Below, in pieces: positions 45,468 through 54,325 of a DNA stretch of 64,000 nucleotides. Every line of letters starts with the position of its first letter. The first letter of the stretch is position 1. The DNA lies in NCBI RefSeq assembly GCF_019061185.1, contig NZ_JAHQZU010000003.1, positions 124,001-188,000 of the forward strand, in the 5' to 3' direction. Below the pieces are notes generated by a model. That model did not search any database. It had not been told where the DNA came from and worked only from the letters and a program-made list of their open reading frames with translations. Made by a program: the position numbers and the translations under genes. This stretch comes from Paracoccus sp. Z118 (lineage in GTDB: Bacteria > Pseudomonadota > Alphaproteobacteria > Rhodobacterales > Rhodobacteraceae).

Positions 45468-48463
45468 CAGCGGGCCTCCTGCGGGGTTATGGGCGGGGGT
45501 GCCGGCGGGGTGGTCGGCAGGATCGGTTGCGGCGCTTCGCGGGCTTCTTCCTCGCGCGCCTCTTCGCGGGCGCGCAGGCGGGCCGAGCGCAGCGACTGGT
45601 GGGCGATGGCGATCTGGATCAGCACGACAGAGCCGACCACCACCGCGAAGACGCCGAGGTCGAACAGCAGCGCTGTCGCGGCGGGCACCTGGCCGATGAA
45701 GGGCAGGTGGACGTATTGCGCATGAGCGGTTAGGAACGGATAGCCGAACAGGGCCGAGCCCATCCCGACCAGCGCCGCGAACAGCAGCCCCAGACCCATC
45801 CAGCGGATCGGCAGGATGATGATGCGGCTTTCGATCCAGCGCACGTTGGTCGCCAGATACTGCAGCAGCAGCCCGATGGCGAAGGCGACCCCGCCCGCGA
45901 AGCCGCCGCCCGGCAAATCATGTCCGCGCAGGAACAGATAGGCCGAGATGGCGATCGTCACCGGGAACATCCACTGCATGATGACCGACGGCACATGCAT
46001 CATCACGTCGTGGCGGGTCGGCTCGTCCACGGCCTCGCGGTCGGCCTTGCGGCTGATCGGCGGCAGCTCGTTGAACGTCTGCTGAGAGGGCAGGGCGACG
46101 CTTTCAGGGGCCGGGCGGAAGCGGCGCAGCAGCGAATAGCAGGTCAGCGCCACGATCGCGAGAACGGTGATCTCGCCGAAGGTGTCGAAGGCGCGGAAAT
46201 CCACAAGGATCACGTTGACCGCGTTGGTGCCGCCCCCTTCGGAATAGGCGTTGCGGCGGAACCAGTCGCCGATCGTCAGCCCCGGCGGGACCGACATCAC
46301 CGCGAAGGCGATGGCCGCGACGCCCGCGCCGCAGATCGAGGCGATGACCATGTCCTGCAGGCGGCGCGCCCGCGCCTGCGGCCGCTGGTCGCCGGGAATT
46401 TCCCGCATCCGCTTGGGCAGCCAGCGCAGCCCCAGCAGCAGAAGGACGGTGGTCACGATCTCGACCAGAAGCTGCGTCACGGCGAGGTCGGGGGCCGAGA
46501 AACAGGCGAAGGTCACGGCCGTGACCAGCCCCGCGCCGCCCAGCAGCGCCAGCGCGGCGAAGCGGTGATACTTGGCCTGGATGGCGGCGCCGATCGCGCA
46601 GGCGCAGCCGGCGAACCAGAGCAGCGCAAAGCTCCACTGGAAATTGTCGAACGCATTCAGCGGCAGCAGCCGGGTCGCGCCCCACAGGCTCCAGATCGCG
46701 CCGCAGGCCACCAGCACCACGATCAGCCGCATCTGCACCTGCAACCGCCTGCTGCCCAGCCGGCCATAAGCCGCCAGCGGCAATCTGCGGGTGCCGATCA
46801 GCATCACCCGGTCGAATACCGACTGCGCCGAAACCCGCGACAGGAAGGCGGGCGCCTCGTTCGCGCGCGACAGGCGCGGCGCGGCGGCGAGATAGAGCGC
46901 GGCGCCCAGCACCATCGCCGTCAGGCTCATCATCAGCGCGATGTTGAAGCCGTGCCACAGGGCGAGGCTGTATTCCGGCGCGTTTTCGCCCAGCACCGAC
47001 AGCACGCCCGATTGCAGGACCGTGCCGATCAGCGCCTGCGGGAAAAGCCCGACCAGCAGCACGATCAGGACCAGAAGCTCCACCGGCCGGCGCATCCAGG
47101 TGGGCGGCTCGTGCGGCTCTTTCGGAAGGTCGGTCGCGGGCGGGCCGAAGAACACGGTCAGGATGAAGCGCAGCGAATAGGCGACCGTGAACATGCTGGC
47201 GAAGGTCGCGAGATACGGCAGGGCCACGTCCAGCCAGGTGCCGTTATGCCACTCGGCGGCCTCGGCGAAGAACATCTCCTTGGACAGGAACCCGTTGAGC
47301 AGCGGAACGCCCCCCATCGCCGCGGCCGCCACGATGGCCAGCGCCGCGGTGCGCGGCATCGAATGGCGCAGCCCGCTCAGCCGGCGCATGTCGCGGGTGC
47401 CGGTCTCGTGGTCGATGATCCCGGCGGCCATGAACAGAGAGGCCTTGAAGACCGCATGGTTCATGATGTGAAAGATCGCGGCGACGATGGCGCCGCCGCT
47501 GCCGATCCCGGCCAGCGCCGTGATGAGGCCCAGATGGCTGATGGTGGAATAGGCCAGCAGCCCCTTGAGATCGTTGCGGTAGAGCGCGATGACCGCGCCG
47601 ACGATCAGCGTGGCCATGCCGGTGCCGGCGACGATCCAGAACCACGCAGCCGTGCCGCTCAGGACTGGCGAGAAGCGCACCAGCAGGAAGACCCCCGCCT
47701 TCACCATCGTGGCCGAGTGCAGATAGGCCGAAACCGGCGTCGGCGCCGCCATCGCGTTGGGCAACCAGAAGTGGAACGGGAACTGCGCCGACTTGGTGAA
47801 CGCGCCGATCAGGAACAGGCCGAGGATCCACGGATAGAAGCCATGCGCCCGCACGATGTCGCCGGCTGCCAGCACCTCGTCCAGATCATAGCTGCCGACC
47901 ACTTGCCCCAGCAGGATCATCGCCCCCAGCAGCGCCATCCCGCCCGCGCCGGTGACGATCAGCGCCGTGCGCGCGCCGTCGCGGGCGGCGGCGTTCTGGT
48001 GCCAGTAGCCGATCAGCAGGAACGAGAAGATGCTCGTCAGCTCCCAGAACACCACGAGCAGTATGATGTTGCCGGCCATCAGCATCCCGACCATCGCCCC
48101 GGCGAAGGCCAGCAGCAGCCCGTAGAAGCGCGGCACCGGATCGCTGGGCGACAGGTAGTAGCGGGCGTAGATCACCACCAGCAGCCCGATCCCGTAGACC
48201 AGCACCAGCATCAGCCAGGCGAACCCGTCCAGCCGCAGCGCGATGTCGAGGCTCGCCGAAGGCACCCATTCCACCGTGCGGCGGATGACGCCGCCATCGC
48301 TCACCTCGGGAAACAGCAGGAACAGCGCGATCAGCCCGGCGATCATCACCCCGCCTGCCAGCGCGACCTCGGCGTTGCGCGCCGTCACCGGCATGGTGGT
48401 GGCGAGGATGGCCCCGGCGAAGGGCAGGACGGACAGGATGAGGATCAGGTTGTGGGCAAGCAT
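45467..48463 (-). CDS. phaAB: Fused Mrp antiporter subunits A and B (PhaAB-like)
   Basis: This 998-residue protein combines MrpA and MrpB. Residues about 1-560 form the NuoL-like antiporter core, with ELTSIFSFLLIGYW (essential Glu), SAQFPFHFWLPNAMAAPTPVSAYLHSATMVKAGVFLL and TISHLGLITALAGIGS. A NuoJ-like region (about 600-780) follows with APDLAVTQLLVEIVTTVLLLLGLR. The C-terminal ~150 residues are MrpB, including DLPGGGFAGGVAFAIGLLLQYLA. The fusion is typical of alphaproteobacterial Pha systems. It exports Na+ or K+ in exchange for protons in the inner membrane, giving salt and alkali tolerance. It is the first gene of the six-gene operon. Confidence 0.93.
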   Translation of the reverse strand: MLAHNLILILSVLPFAGAILATTMPVTARNAEVALAGGVMIAGLIALFLLFPEVSDGGVIRRTVEWVPSASLDIALRLDGFAWLMLVLVYGIGLLVVIYARYYLSPSDPVPRFYGLLLAFAGAMVGMLMAGNIILLVVFWELTSIFSFLLIGYWHQNAAARDGARTALIVTGAGGMALLGAMILLGQVVGSYDLDEVLAAGDIVRAHGFYPWILGLFLIGAFTKSAQFPFHFWLPNAMAAPTPVSAYLHSATMVKAGVFLLVRFSPVLSGTAAWFWIVAGTGMATLIVGAVIALYRNDLKGLLAYSTISHLGLITALAGIGSGGAIVAAIFHIMNHAVFKASLFMAAGIIDHETGTRDMRRLSGLRHSMPRTAALAIVAAAAMGGVPLLNGFLSKEMFFAEAAEWHNGTWLDVALPYLATFASMFTVAYSLRFILTVFFGPPATDLPKEPHEPPTWMRRPVELLVLIVLLVGLFPQALIGTVLQSGVLSVLGENAPEYSLALWHGFNIALMMSLTAMVLGAALYLAAAPRLSRANEAPAFLSRVSAQSVFDRVMLIGTRRLPLAAYGRLGSRRLQVQMRLIVVLVACGAIWSLWGATRLLPLNAFDNFQWSFALLWFAGCACAIGAAIQAKYHRFAALALLGGAGLVTAVTFACFSAPDLAVTQLLVEIVTTVLLLLGLRWLPKRMREIPGDQRPQARARRLQDMVIASICGAGVAAIAFAVMSVPPGLTIGDWFRRNAYSEGGGTNAVNVILVDFRAFDTFGEITVLAIVALTCYSLLRRFRPAPESVALPSQQTFNELPPISRKADREAVDEPTRHDVMMHVPSVIMQWMFPVTIAISAYLFLRGHDLPGGGFAGGVAFAIGLLLQYLATNVRWIESRIIILPIRWMGLGLLFAALVGMGSALFGYPFLTAHAQYVHLPFIGQVPAATALLFDLGVFAVVVGSVVLIQIAIAHQSLRSARLRAREEAREEEAREAPQPILPTTPPAPPPITPQEAR

Positions 48464-49002
48464 GTGGCCGGTGTGTCGCCTCTCATCGGTGCATGCCAAC
48501 GCGGGTCGCGCAGGTCGGTTCAACTCTGCTGCAAATCGTCCCGCCGGACCCGCGGGCCCGGCACGCCCGCCCATGCGCCGCCCTGCAACCGGGCGACCCG
48601 CGCCCTTGCAGATGCGTGCGCGAGGAGGCCGCCGCCCCGCCCGCAACGGGCGCGGAGCCTTGCCGGGGAGGGAGGGGTCAGCCGTGCCGAACGATTGCCG
48701 CTTTCCCGGTTGGCTATACTTCCCCTGCTGCGAAGGTCAACGCCCGAAGACCCGGAACAACACGGCTTTCGCGGGCAATGACGGCCCCGCCGAAAGCCAG
48801 CCGGCGCTGGCCGCAGCCGTCCCGCGGGGCGGCCTGGGGCAGGCGGCGGCAATTGCCTGAACAAACCTGACAAACGCGTGAGTCGCGCCCCAGCCCGGCG
48901 GCCAACCTTGCGCGGCGATGTGCAGGGTCGGCGAGGAGTCCCATCTTCTGTCCCCAAATATCCCCGCCGGAGGCTCCGGCAGCGAATGACAGCCGCCGCT
49001 GC
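48464..49002. other. Long intergenic region upstream of the mrp operon
   Basis: These ~540 bases lie between the mrp operon and the GntR gene, both leftward. I see no protein-like frame and no RNA gene. The only site I can support is the promoter-like pair at 48713-48740. Confidence 0.5.
48713..48740 (-). promoter_or_regulatory. Putative sigma-70 promoter of the mrp operon
   Basis: Read leftward, TTGACC (48740-48735) and TATAGC (48718-48713) are separated by 16 bases. They point at phaAB, leaving a leader of about 240 bases. Confidence 0.45.
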
Positions 49003-49782
49003 TCACCCCTTGGCTCCCCCCAGCCCCCCGCTCTCCAGCCGTCGGCGCGACAGGTCCAGCCGCGCCTCGGCCTTCCTGATCTCACGCGTGGTGCGGCGCA
49101 CATAGCTCAGATGCGCCTCGGCGGCGGCCTTTGCATCGCCTTCGCGGCGGTCCAGGATCGCCCGGACGATGGCCAGGTGCTGGTCCCTGAACACCTCGCG
49201 GACGTCCGGGATGGTGAACAGCCGCTGCCGGTTCTGCAGCACGTCCGTCCGCAGCATCGGCGACAGCGCCTGCATGATATGCAGCAGCACCAGATTGTGG
49301 CTGGCTTCGTGGATGGCGAGGTGCAGTTCGGTGTCCGCCTCGGCCTCCTCGGCGGGATCGGCGGCGGCGTAGGCCTGCTCGATGCGCGCGGCGCAGGCGC
49401 GCAGACGCTCAAGATCGACGGCGTTCGCGCGGCTTGCCGCCATCGCCGCCGACGCGCCCTCGATGATCTCGCGGAACTCGAGGTAATCGTCGGCGGCCTC
49501 GCCGCGCTCGGCCAGCAGGCGCAGAAGCGGATCGGTGATCGCCGCCGCGCCGAGCCGCGACACCTCAAGCCCGCGCCCTTCGCGCCCGGTCAGCAGGCCG
49601 CGCCGCTCCAGCGCCTTGAGCGCGGTGCGCAGCGTCGGGCGGGACACGTTCAGCCGCTCGGCCAGTTCCCGCTCGGGCAGCAGCGGCTCGCCGGGGCGCA
49701 GCGATCCTTCGAGAATCAGCGTCTCGATGTGAAGGGCCACGGTTTCGGCCTTGGAGGGGGTGGTCGGTCCGGGTTCGTTCAT
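49003..49782 (-). CDS. GntR-family regulator, FCD subgroup (LldR/GlcC-like)
   Basis: This 259-residue regulator has an N-terminal winged helix-turn-helix (LLPERELAERLNVSRPTLRTALKALERRGLL) and a C-terminal all-helical FCD ligand domain (about 85-235) with the metal-ligand pattern including DTELHLAIHEASHN and RDQHLAIVRAI. FCD regulators of this type respond to lactate, glycolate or pyruvate. It is divergent from the permease gene, and a perfect inverted repeat in the gap is its likely operator. It probably controls the permease and glycolate oxidase genes. Confidence 0.9.
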   Translation of the reverse strand: MNEPGPTTPSKAETVALHIETLILEGSLRPGEPLLPERELAERLNVSRPTLRTALKALERRGLLTGREGRGLEVSRLGAAAITDPLLRLLAERGEAADDYLEFREIIEGASAAMAASRANAVDLERLRACAARIEQAYAAADPAEEAEADTELHLAIHEASHNLVLLHIMQALSPMLRTDVLQNRQRLFTIPDVREVFRDQHLAIVRAILDRREGDAKAAAEAHLSYVRRTTREIRKAEARLDLSRRRLESGGLGGAKG

Positions 49783-49859
49783 CGGGGCCTATCATGTGGA
49801 ACTGTCACGCAAATCGTCAGGGTGGCGGCGAAGTGCCGCATCGACAATCCATGACGCAC

Positions 49860-49888
49860 TTGACCGGCGTGGTAAATTGATTTTACCA
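49860..49888. promoter_or_regulatory. GntR operator overlapping the lactate/glycolate permease promoter
   Basis: TGGTAAA-N5-TTTACCA (49870-49888) is a perfect seven-base inverted repeat of the TGGT...ACCA kind bound by FCD-type GntR proteins. A -35-like TTGACC is at 49860-49865, so bound protein would cover the -10 region of a rightward promoter. Confidence 0.7.
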
Positions 49889-49994
49889 GACCCTCGTCCG
49901 GTCCTCGGAGGAGGAGCCGGGAACGCCACACGCGCCGACACGAAACGAGCGCACCCGGACGTGCCGAAGGCACACAGGGAGGGAGATCCAAGAG

Positions 49995-51671
49995 ATGACC
50001 TGGTCCCAGGTATATGACCCAATGAACAGCATGGTCCTTTCGACCCTGCTGGCCGCCATCCCGGTGGTCGTCCTTCTGGGCGGCATCGGCGTGCTGGGCA
50101 TGAAGGCCCATGTCGCCGCGCTGCTCGGCCTGCTCGCCGCGCTGCTGGTGGCGATCCTCGGCGTCGGGATGCCGACCGACATGGCGGTGACCACCGCCCT
50201 TTATGGCGCGGCCTATGGCCTGCTGCCGATCGGCTGGATCATCCTGAGCGTGATCTTCCTCTATCGGCTCACGGAAAAGACCGGCCAGTTCAACATCCTG
50301 CGCGACAGCATCGCCGGGCTGACCCCTGACCGCCGTCTGCAACTGCTGTTCATCGCCTTCTCGTTCGGCGCCTTCTTCGAGGGCGCGGCGGGCTTCGGCA
50401 CCCCCGTCGCCGTAACGGCGGCGATGCTGATGGGCCTCGGCTTCGCACCGCTGGCCGCCGCCGGCCTGTCGCTGATCGCCAACACCGCGCCGGTCGCCTA
50501 TGGCGCGCTGGGAACGCCGGTGATCGCGCTGTCGGCCGTGACCGGGCTCGACCTGTTCGAGCTGTCGGGCATGATCGGCCGCCAGTTGCCGTTCTTCTCG
50601 GTCATCGTGCCGTTCTGGCTGGTCTGGGCCTTCGCCGGACGCCGGGGCATGATGGAGGTCTGGCCGGCGCTGCTGGTCGCCGGCGTGGCCTTCGCCGTCC
50701 CGCAATACCTGGTGTCGAACTTCCACGGCCCCTGGCTGGTGGACATCATCGCGGCGCTGGTCTCGATGATCTGCCTTGCCGGTTTCCTGCAGATCTGGAA
50801 ACCCCGCCGCATCTGGACCTCGACCGGGATCGGCGACGAATCCGTCGCGCCGGTGATGCCCAGGCACAGCCATTCCAACGCCACCGTGTTCCGCGCCTGG
50901 CTGCCGTGGCTGATCCTGTCGGTCTTCGTGTTCGCCTGGGGCACGCCGCAGTTCAAGGCGTTCCTCGACAGCATCTGGATCGCCCGCTTCCCGGTTCCCG
51001 GCCTGCACGAGATGGTGCTGAAGGTTCCGCCGGTTGTGGCCGAACCCCATGCCGAGGCGGCGGTCTATTCGCTGAACCTGCTGTCGGCGACCGGCACCGG
51101 CATCCTGCTGGCCGCGATCGTGTCTGGGCTGGTCCTCAGGTTCTCGCCCATCGGCCTTGTGCGCGAATGGCTGCGGACCATCTGGGTGGTGCGGTTCTCG
51201 CTCATCACCATCGCGGCGATGCTCGCGCTCGGCTATGTGTCCCGCTATTCGGGCACCGACGCCACGCTGGGCCTCGCCTTTGCGCAGACGGGCTGGATCT
51301 ATCCGTTCTTCGGAACGCTGCTCGGCTGGATGGGCGTGGCGCTGACCGGATCGGACACGGCGTCGAACGTGCTGTTCGGGGGGCTGCAGAAGATCACGGC
51401 GGAACAGATCGGCGTCTCGCCGGTCCTCATGTCCGCCGCCAACTCGTCGGGGGGTGTCATGGGCAAGATGATCGACGCGCAGTCCATCGTCGTCGCCTCG
51501 ACTGCCACCAACTGGTATGGTCATGAAAGCAGCATCCTGCGCTACGTGTTCGTCCACTCGATCGTGCTGGCCTCGCTGGTCGGGCTGCTGGTGATGGCGC
51601 AGGCCTATGTGTGGCCGTTCACCGAGCTGGTGCCGCCCTATACGCCGGTCGCGCCGGCGGCTGGCGGGTAA
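49995..51671 (+). CDS. L-lactate/glycolate permease (LctP/LldP/GlcA family)
   Basis: This 558-residue protein has 12-14 membrane spans. Family landmarks are FGAFFEGAAGFGTPVAVTAAML, NTAPVAYGALGTPVIALSAVTG, FFGTLLGWMGVALTGSDTASNVLFGGLQ and SANSSGGVMGKMIDAQSIVVAS. It brings lactate or glycolate in with protons across the inner membrane. GAGGGAGATCC precedes the ATG. As it stands before glcDEF and malate synthase, glycolate is the more likely substrate in this setting (GlcA role), but lactate cannot be ruled out. Confidence 0.93.
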   Translation: MTWSQVYDPMNSMVLSTLLAAIPVVVLLGGIGVLGMKAHVAALLGLLAALLVAILGVGMPTDMAVTTALYGAAYGLLPIGWIILSVIFLYRLTEKTGQFNILRDSIAGLTPDRRLQLLFIAFSFGAFFEGAAGFGTPVAVTAAMLMGLGFAPLAAAGLSLIANTAPVAYGALGTPVIALSAVTGLDLFELSGMIGRQLPFFSVIVPFWLVWAFAGRRGMMEVWPALLVAGVAFAVPQYLVSNFHGPWLVDIIAALVSMICLAGFLQIWKPRRIWTSTGIGDESVAPVMPRHSHSNATVFRAWLPWLILSVFVFAWGTPQFKAFLDSIWIARFPVPGLHEMVLKVPPVVAEPHAEAAVYSLNLLSATGTGILLAAIVSGLVLRFSPIGLVREWLRTIWVVRFSLITIAAMLALGYVSRYSGTDATLGLAFAQTGWIYPFFGTLLGWMGVALTGSDTASNVLFGGLQKITAEQIGVSPVLMSAANSSGGVMGKMIDAQSIVVASTATNWYGHESSILRYVFVHSIVLASLVGLLVMAQAYVWPFTELVPPYTPVAPAAGG

Positions 51672-51683
51672 CACCGAACCGGG

Positions 51684-51708
51684 CGAGGGGGGCCGAGCGC
51701 CCCCCTCG
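51684..51708 (+). terminator. Intergenic hairpin between permease and glcD genes
   Basis: A perfect ten-base stem (CGAGGGGGGC / GCCCCCCTCG, loop CGAGC) lies between the permease stop and the glcD ribosome site. There is no T run, so it more likely sets mRNA stability or partial read-through than full termination. Confidence 0.6.
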
Positions 51709-51733
51709 CCTCATCGAAAAGGAGCCATGACCC

Positions 51734-53194
51734 ATGTCCACCATCGTCATGCCGGAACCCGACGCCGCCATCCTCGTCCGCAAGGACGAGATCGTCGCCG
51801 CCCTGTCCGCCGCGCTGCCGGGCGATGCGGTCATCTCCGACCCCGACGAGACGAAGGCCTATGAGTGCGACGCGCTGACGGCCTATCGCTGCCCGCCGCT
51901 GGCCGTGGTGCTGCCGCGCACGACCGAGGAGGTCGCCGCCGCCATGCGCATCTGCCACGAGATGGGTGTGAAGGTCGTGCCGCGCGGTGCCGGCACCTCG
52001 CTGGCGGGCGGGGCGCTGCCCACCGCGGACAGCGTGATCCTCGCCACCCTGCGCCTGCGCGACGTGCTGGAGATCGACACCGCCAACCGCTTCATCCGCG
52101 TGCAGTCGGGCGTCACGAACCTGTCCGTCAGCGCCGAGCTTGAGCCGGAGGGCTTCTTCTACGCCCCCGACCCGTCATCGCAACTCGCCTGCACCATTGC
52201 GGGCAACATCGCGATGAACTCGGGCGGGGCGCATTGTCTGAAATACGGCGTGACCACCAACAACCTGATGGGCGTCCGCATGGTGCTGGCCACCGGCGAG
52301 ATCGTGGAACTGGGCGGCCCTGTGTTGGGGATGCCGGGGCTGGACCTGCTGGGCCTCATCTGCGGATCCGAAGGCCAGCTTGCCATCGTGACCGAAGCGA
52401 CGCTGCGTATCCTGCCGCGCCCGCAAGGTGCCCGCCCGATGCTGATCGGCTTCGACAGCGCCGAGGTCGCGGGCGAGTGCGTCGCGCGCATCATCCGCTC
52501 GGGCCTGCTGCCGGTCGCCATCGAATACATGGACGATGTGTGCCTGCGCGCGGTCGAGGACTTCGCCAAGGCGGGCTATCCCGACTGCACCGCCGTCCTG
52601 ATCGTCGAGGTCGAAGGCTCGGAGGAGGAGATCGCCGATCAGGTCGCCCGGATCAAGGCGATCGCGGACCAGCTCAACCCCGTCGAGTTCCGCATCAGCC
52701 GCAACGCCGATGAATCGCTTGCCATCTGGAAGGGGCGCAAGTCGGCCTTCGGCGCGATGGGGCGGATCGGGGATTACCTCTGCCTCGACGGCACGGTGCC
52801 GGTGTCGAAGCTGCCCTATACGCTGAAGCGGATCGGCGAGCTGTCGAAGGAATACGGGCTGGAGGTCGCCAACGTCTTCCACGCCGGCGACGGCAACATG
52901 CACCCGCTGATCCTGTTCAACGCCAACAAGCCCGGCGATCTGGAACGGGCCGAGGCGTTCGGCGCCGAAATCCTGCGCGTCTGCGTCGATGTGGGCGGCT
53001 GCCTGACCGGCGAGCATGGTGTGGGGATCGAGAAGCGCGATCTGATGACCAGCCAGTATGCCCCCGATGACATGGCGATCCAGATGGAGGTGAAGAATAC
53101 CTTCGACCCCGGCTGGCTGCTGAACCCCGCCAAGGTGTTCCCGCTGGACTCGAGCCGCCCGTATCGGGACGCGGCGGCGAGGGGGGCTGCGTGA
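51734..53194 (+). CDS. glcD: Glycolate oxidase FAD-binding subunit GlcD
   Basis: This 486-residue FAD protein is the catalytic subunit of glycolate oxidase. The FAD-binding PCMH domain shows VPRGAGTSLAGGALPTADSV and CTIAGNIAMNSGGAHCLKYG; the C-terminal FAD-oxidase domain shows NVFHAGDGNMHPLILF and GCLTGEHGVGIEKRDLM. With GlcE and GlcF it oxidises glycolate to glyoxylate, passing electrons to the respiratory chain. AAAGGAG lies nine bases before ATG 51734. The closely spaced glcE and glcF genes follow. Confidence 0.95.
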   Translation: MSTIVMPEPDAAILVRKDEIVAALSAALPGDAVISDPDETKAYECDALTAYRCPPLAVVLPRTTEEVAAAMRICHEMGVKVVPRGAGTSLAGGALPTADSVILATLRLRDVLEIDTANRFIRVQSGVTNLSVSAELEPEGFFYAPDPSSQLACTIAGNIAMNSGGAHCLKYGVTTNNLMGVRMVLATGEIVELGGPVLGMPGLDLLGLICGSEGQLAIVTEATLRILPRPQGARPMLIGFDSAEVAGECVARIIRSGLLPVAIEYMDDVCLRAVEDFAKAGYPDCTAVLIVEVEGSEEEIADQVARIKAIADQLNPVEFRISRNADESLAIWKGRKSAFGAMGRIGDYLCLDGTVPVSKLPYTLKRIGELSKEYGLEVANVFHAGDGNMHPLILFNANKPGDLERAEAFGAEILRVCVDVGGCLTGEHGVGIEKRDLMTSQYAPDDMAIQMEVKNTFDPGWLLNPAKVFPLDSSRPYRDAAARGAA

Positions 53195-54324
53195 TGGAAG
53201 CTGTGCTGGAGCAGGTCGCCCCGAAGGACGAGGCCGAACTCGCAGCCTTCGTAACTGACAGCCGCGCTGCTGGACGCAGGCTGCGGATCGAGGGAGGCGG
53301 CACGCGCCTGCCCTCGGGCGCGGTCGCCGCCGACACCCGGCTGACGACCCGCGACATGGCCGGGATCGTGACCTACGAGCCGGGCGAGCTGACCCTGATC
53401 GCCCGCGTCGGCACCCCGGTCGAGGAGATCGAGGCGACGCTGGCCGCCGAAGGCCAGGCGCTCGCCTTCGAGCCGATGGACCATCGCGTCCTGCTGGGAA
53501 CCAACGGCACGCCCACGATCGGCGGGATGGTGGCGGCGAACGTCTCGGGCCCGCGCCGGGTGCAGGCGGGGGCCTGCCGCGACCACCTGCTGGGGGTGCG
53601 CTTCGTGGACGGGCAGGGGCGCATCATCAAGAACGGCGGGCGGGTGATGAAGAACGTCACCGGGCTGGATCTCGGCAAGCTGCTCGCGGGGTCGTTCGGG
53701 ACGTTCGGCGTTCTGACCGAGGTGGCGCTGAAGACCCTGCCGATGGGCGAGACCCAGCAGACGCTGGCCTTTCCCGGCGTGTCCGTGCGGCAGGCGGTGG
53801 AGATCTTCTCGACCGCCCTCGGCACCCCGTTCGAGGTCTCGGGCGCCGCGTTCCATGACGGCACCGCATGGCTGCGTGTGGAAGGGCTGGCAAAGCAGGT
53901 CGGCTATCGCCGCACCCGCCTGACAGCGCTGTTCGGCAGCCGCCCGATCGACCTGCTGGACGAGGCCGAAAGCCGCCGCCTGTGGCGCGCCCTGCGCTAC
54001 GTGCAGCATTTCGCCGGCACGCCCGATCCGGTCTGGCGCATCCTCGTCAAGCCGACCGACGCGCCCGCCGTTGTGGCGGCGCTGCTGGAAATGGGCGGGC
54101 AAGCGTCGCTCGACTGGGGCGGAGGGCTGATCTGGTATGGCGGACCCGCCGATCCTTCCGCCCTGCGGCGGGCGGCGCATCCGGGCCATGCCTTCCTCGT
54201 GCGCGGCCCTGCCGACGCGCCGATCTTCCCGCCCGAGCCAAGGGCGGTTTCCGATCTCTCGAACGCCCTGCGCCGGACGTTCGACCCTGCCGGGATATTC
54301 AACCCCGGCCTGATGGGGGCCTGA
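53194..54324 (+). CDS. glcE: Glycolate oxidase FAD-binding subunit GlcE
   Basis: This 376-residue protein resembles GlcE: an FAD-binding PCMH domain shorter than that of GlcD, with RIEGGGTRLPSG, TNGTPTIGGMVAANVSGPRRVQAGACRD in part and NVTGLDLGKLLAGSFGTFGVLTEVALKTLP. The C-terminal oxidase domain is much reduced, as usual. The ATG overlaps the glcD stop (TGATG); a GTG three bases earlier is also possible. It forms the oxidase with GlcD and GlcF. Confidence 0.94.
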   Translation: MEAVLEQVAPKDEAELAAFVTDSRAAGRRLRIEGGGTRLPSGAVAADTRLTTRDMAGIVTYEPGELTLIARVGTPVEEIEATLAAEGQALAFEPMDHRVLLGTNGTPTIGGMVAANVSGPRRVQAGACRDHLLGVRFVDGQGRIIKNGGRVMKNVTGLDLGKLLAGSFGTFGVLTEVALKTLPMGETQQTLAFPGVSVRQAVEIFSTALGTPFEVSGAAFHDGTAWLRVEGLAKQVGYRRTRLTALFGSRPIDLLDEAESRRLWRALRYVQHFAGTPDPVWRILVKPTDAPAVVAALLEMGGQASLDWGGGLIWYGGPADPSALRRAAHPGHAFLVRGPADAPIFPPEPRAVSDLSNALRRTFDPAGIFNPGLMGA

Positions 54325-54325
54325 C

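Noticed and set aside
42364-48463. Whether the antiporter genes could be complex I (nuo) genes
   Set aside because: NuoL/M/N/K-like genes also occur in complex I, but mrpE, mrpF, mrpG and a C-terminal MrpB domain are present, so this is an Mrp antiporter.
45920-48781. A rightward frame of about 950 codons across phaAB
   Set aside because: It is the antisense shadow of the fused Mrp subunit gene; its Gln/His/Arg-rich composition is low-complexity and has no domain.
51727-51864. ATG 51727 with an ideal ribosome site before glcD
   Set aside because: It opens a frame with His/Arg-rich shadow composition ending at 51864. GlcD homology begins at ATG 51734.
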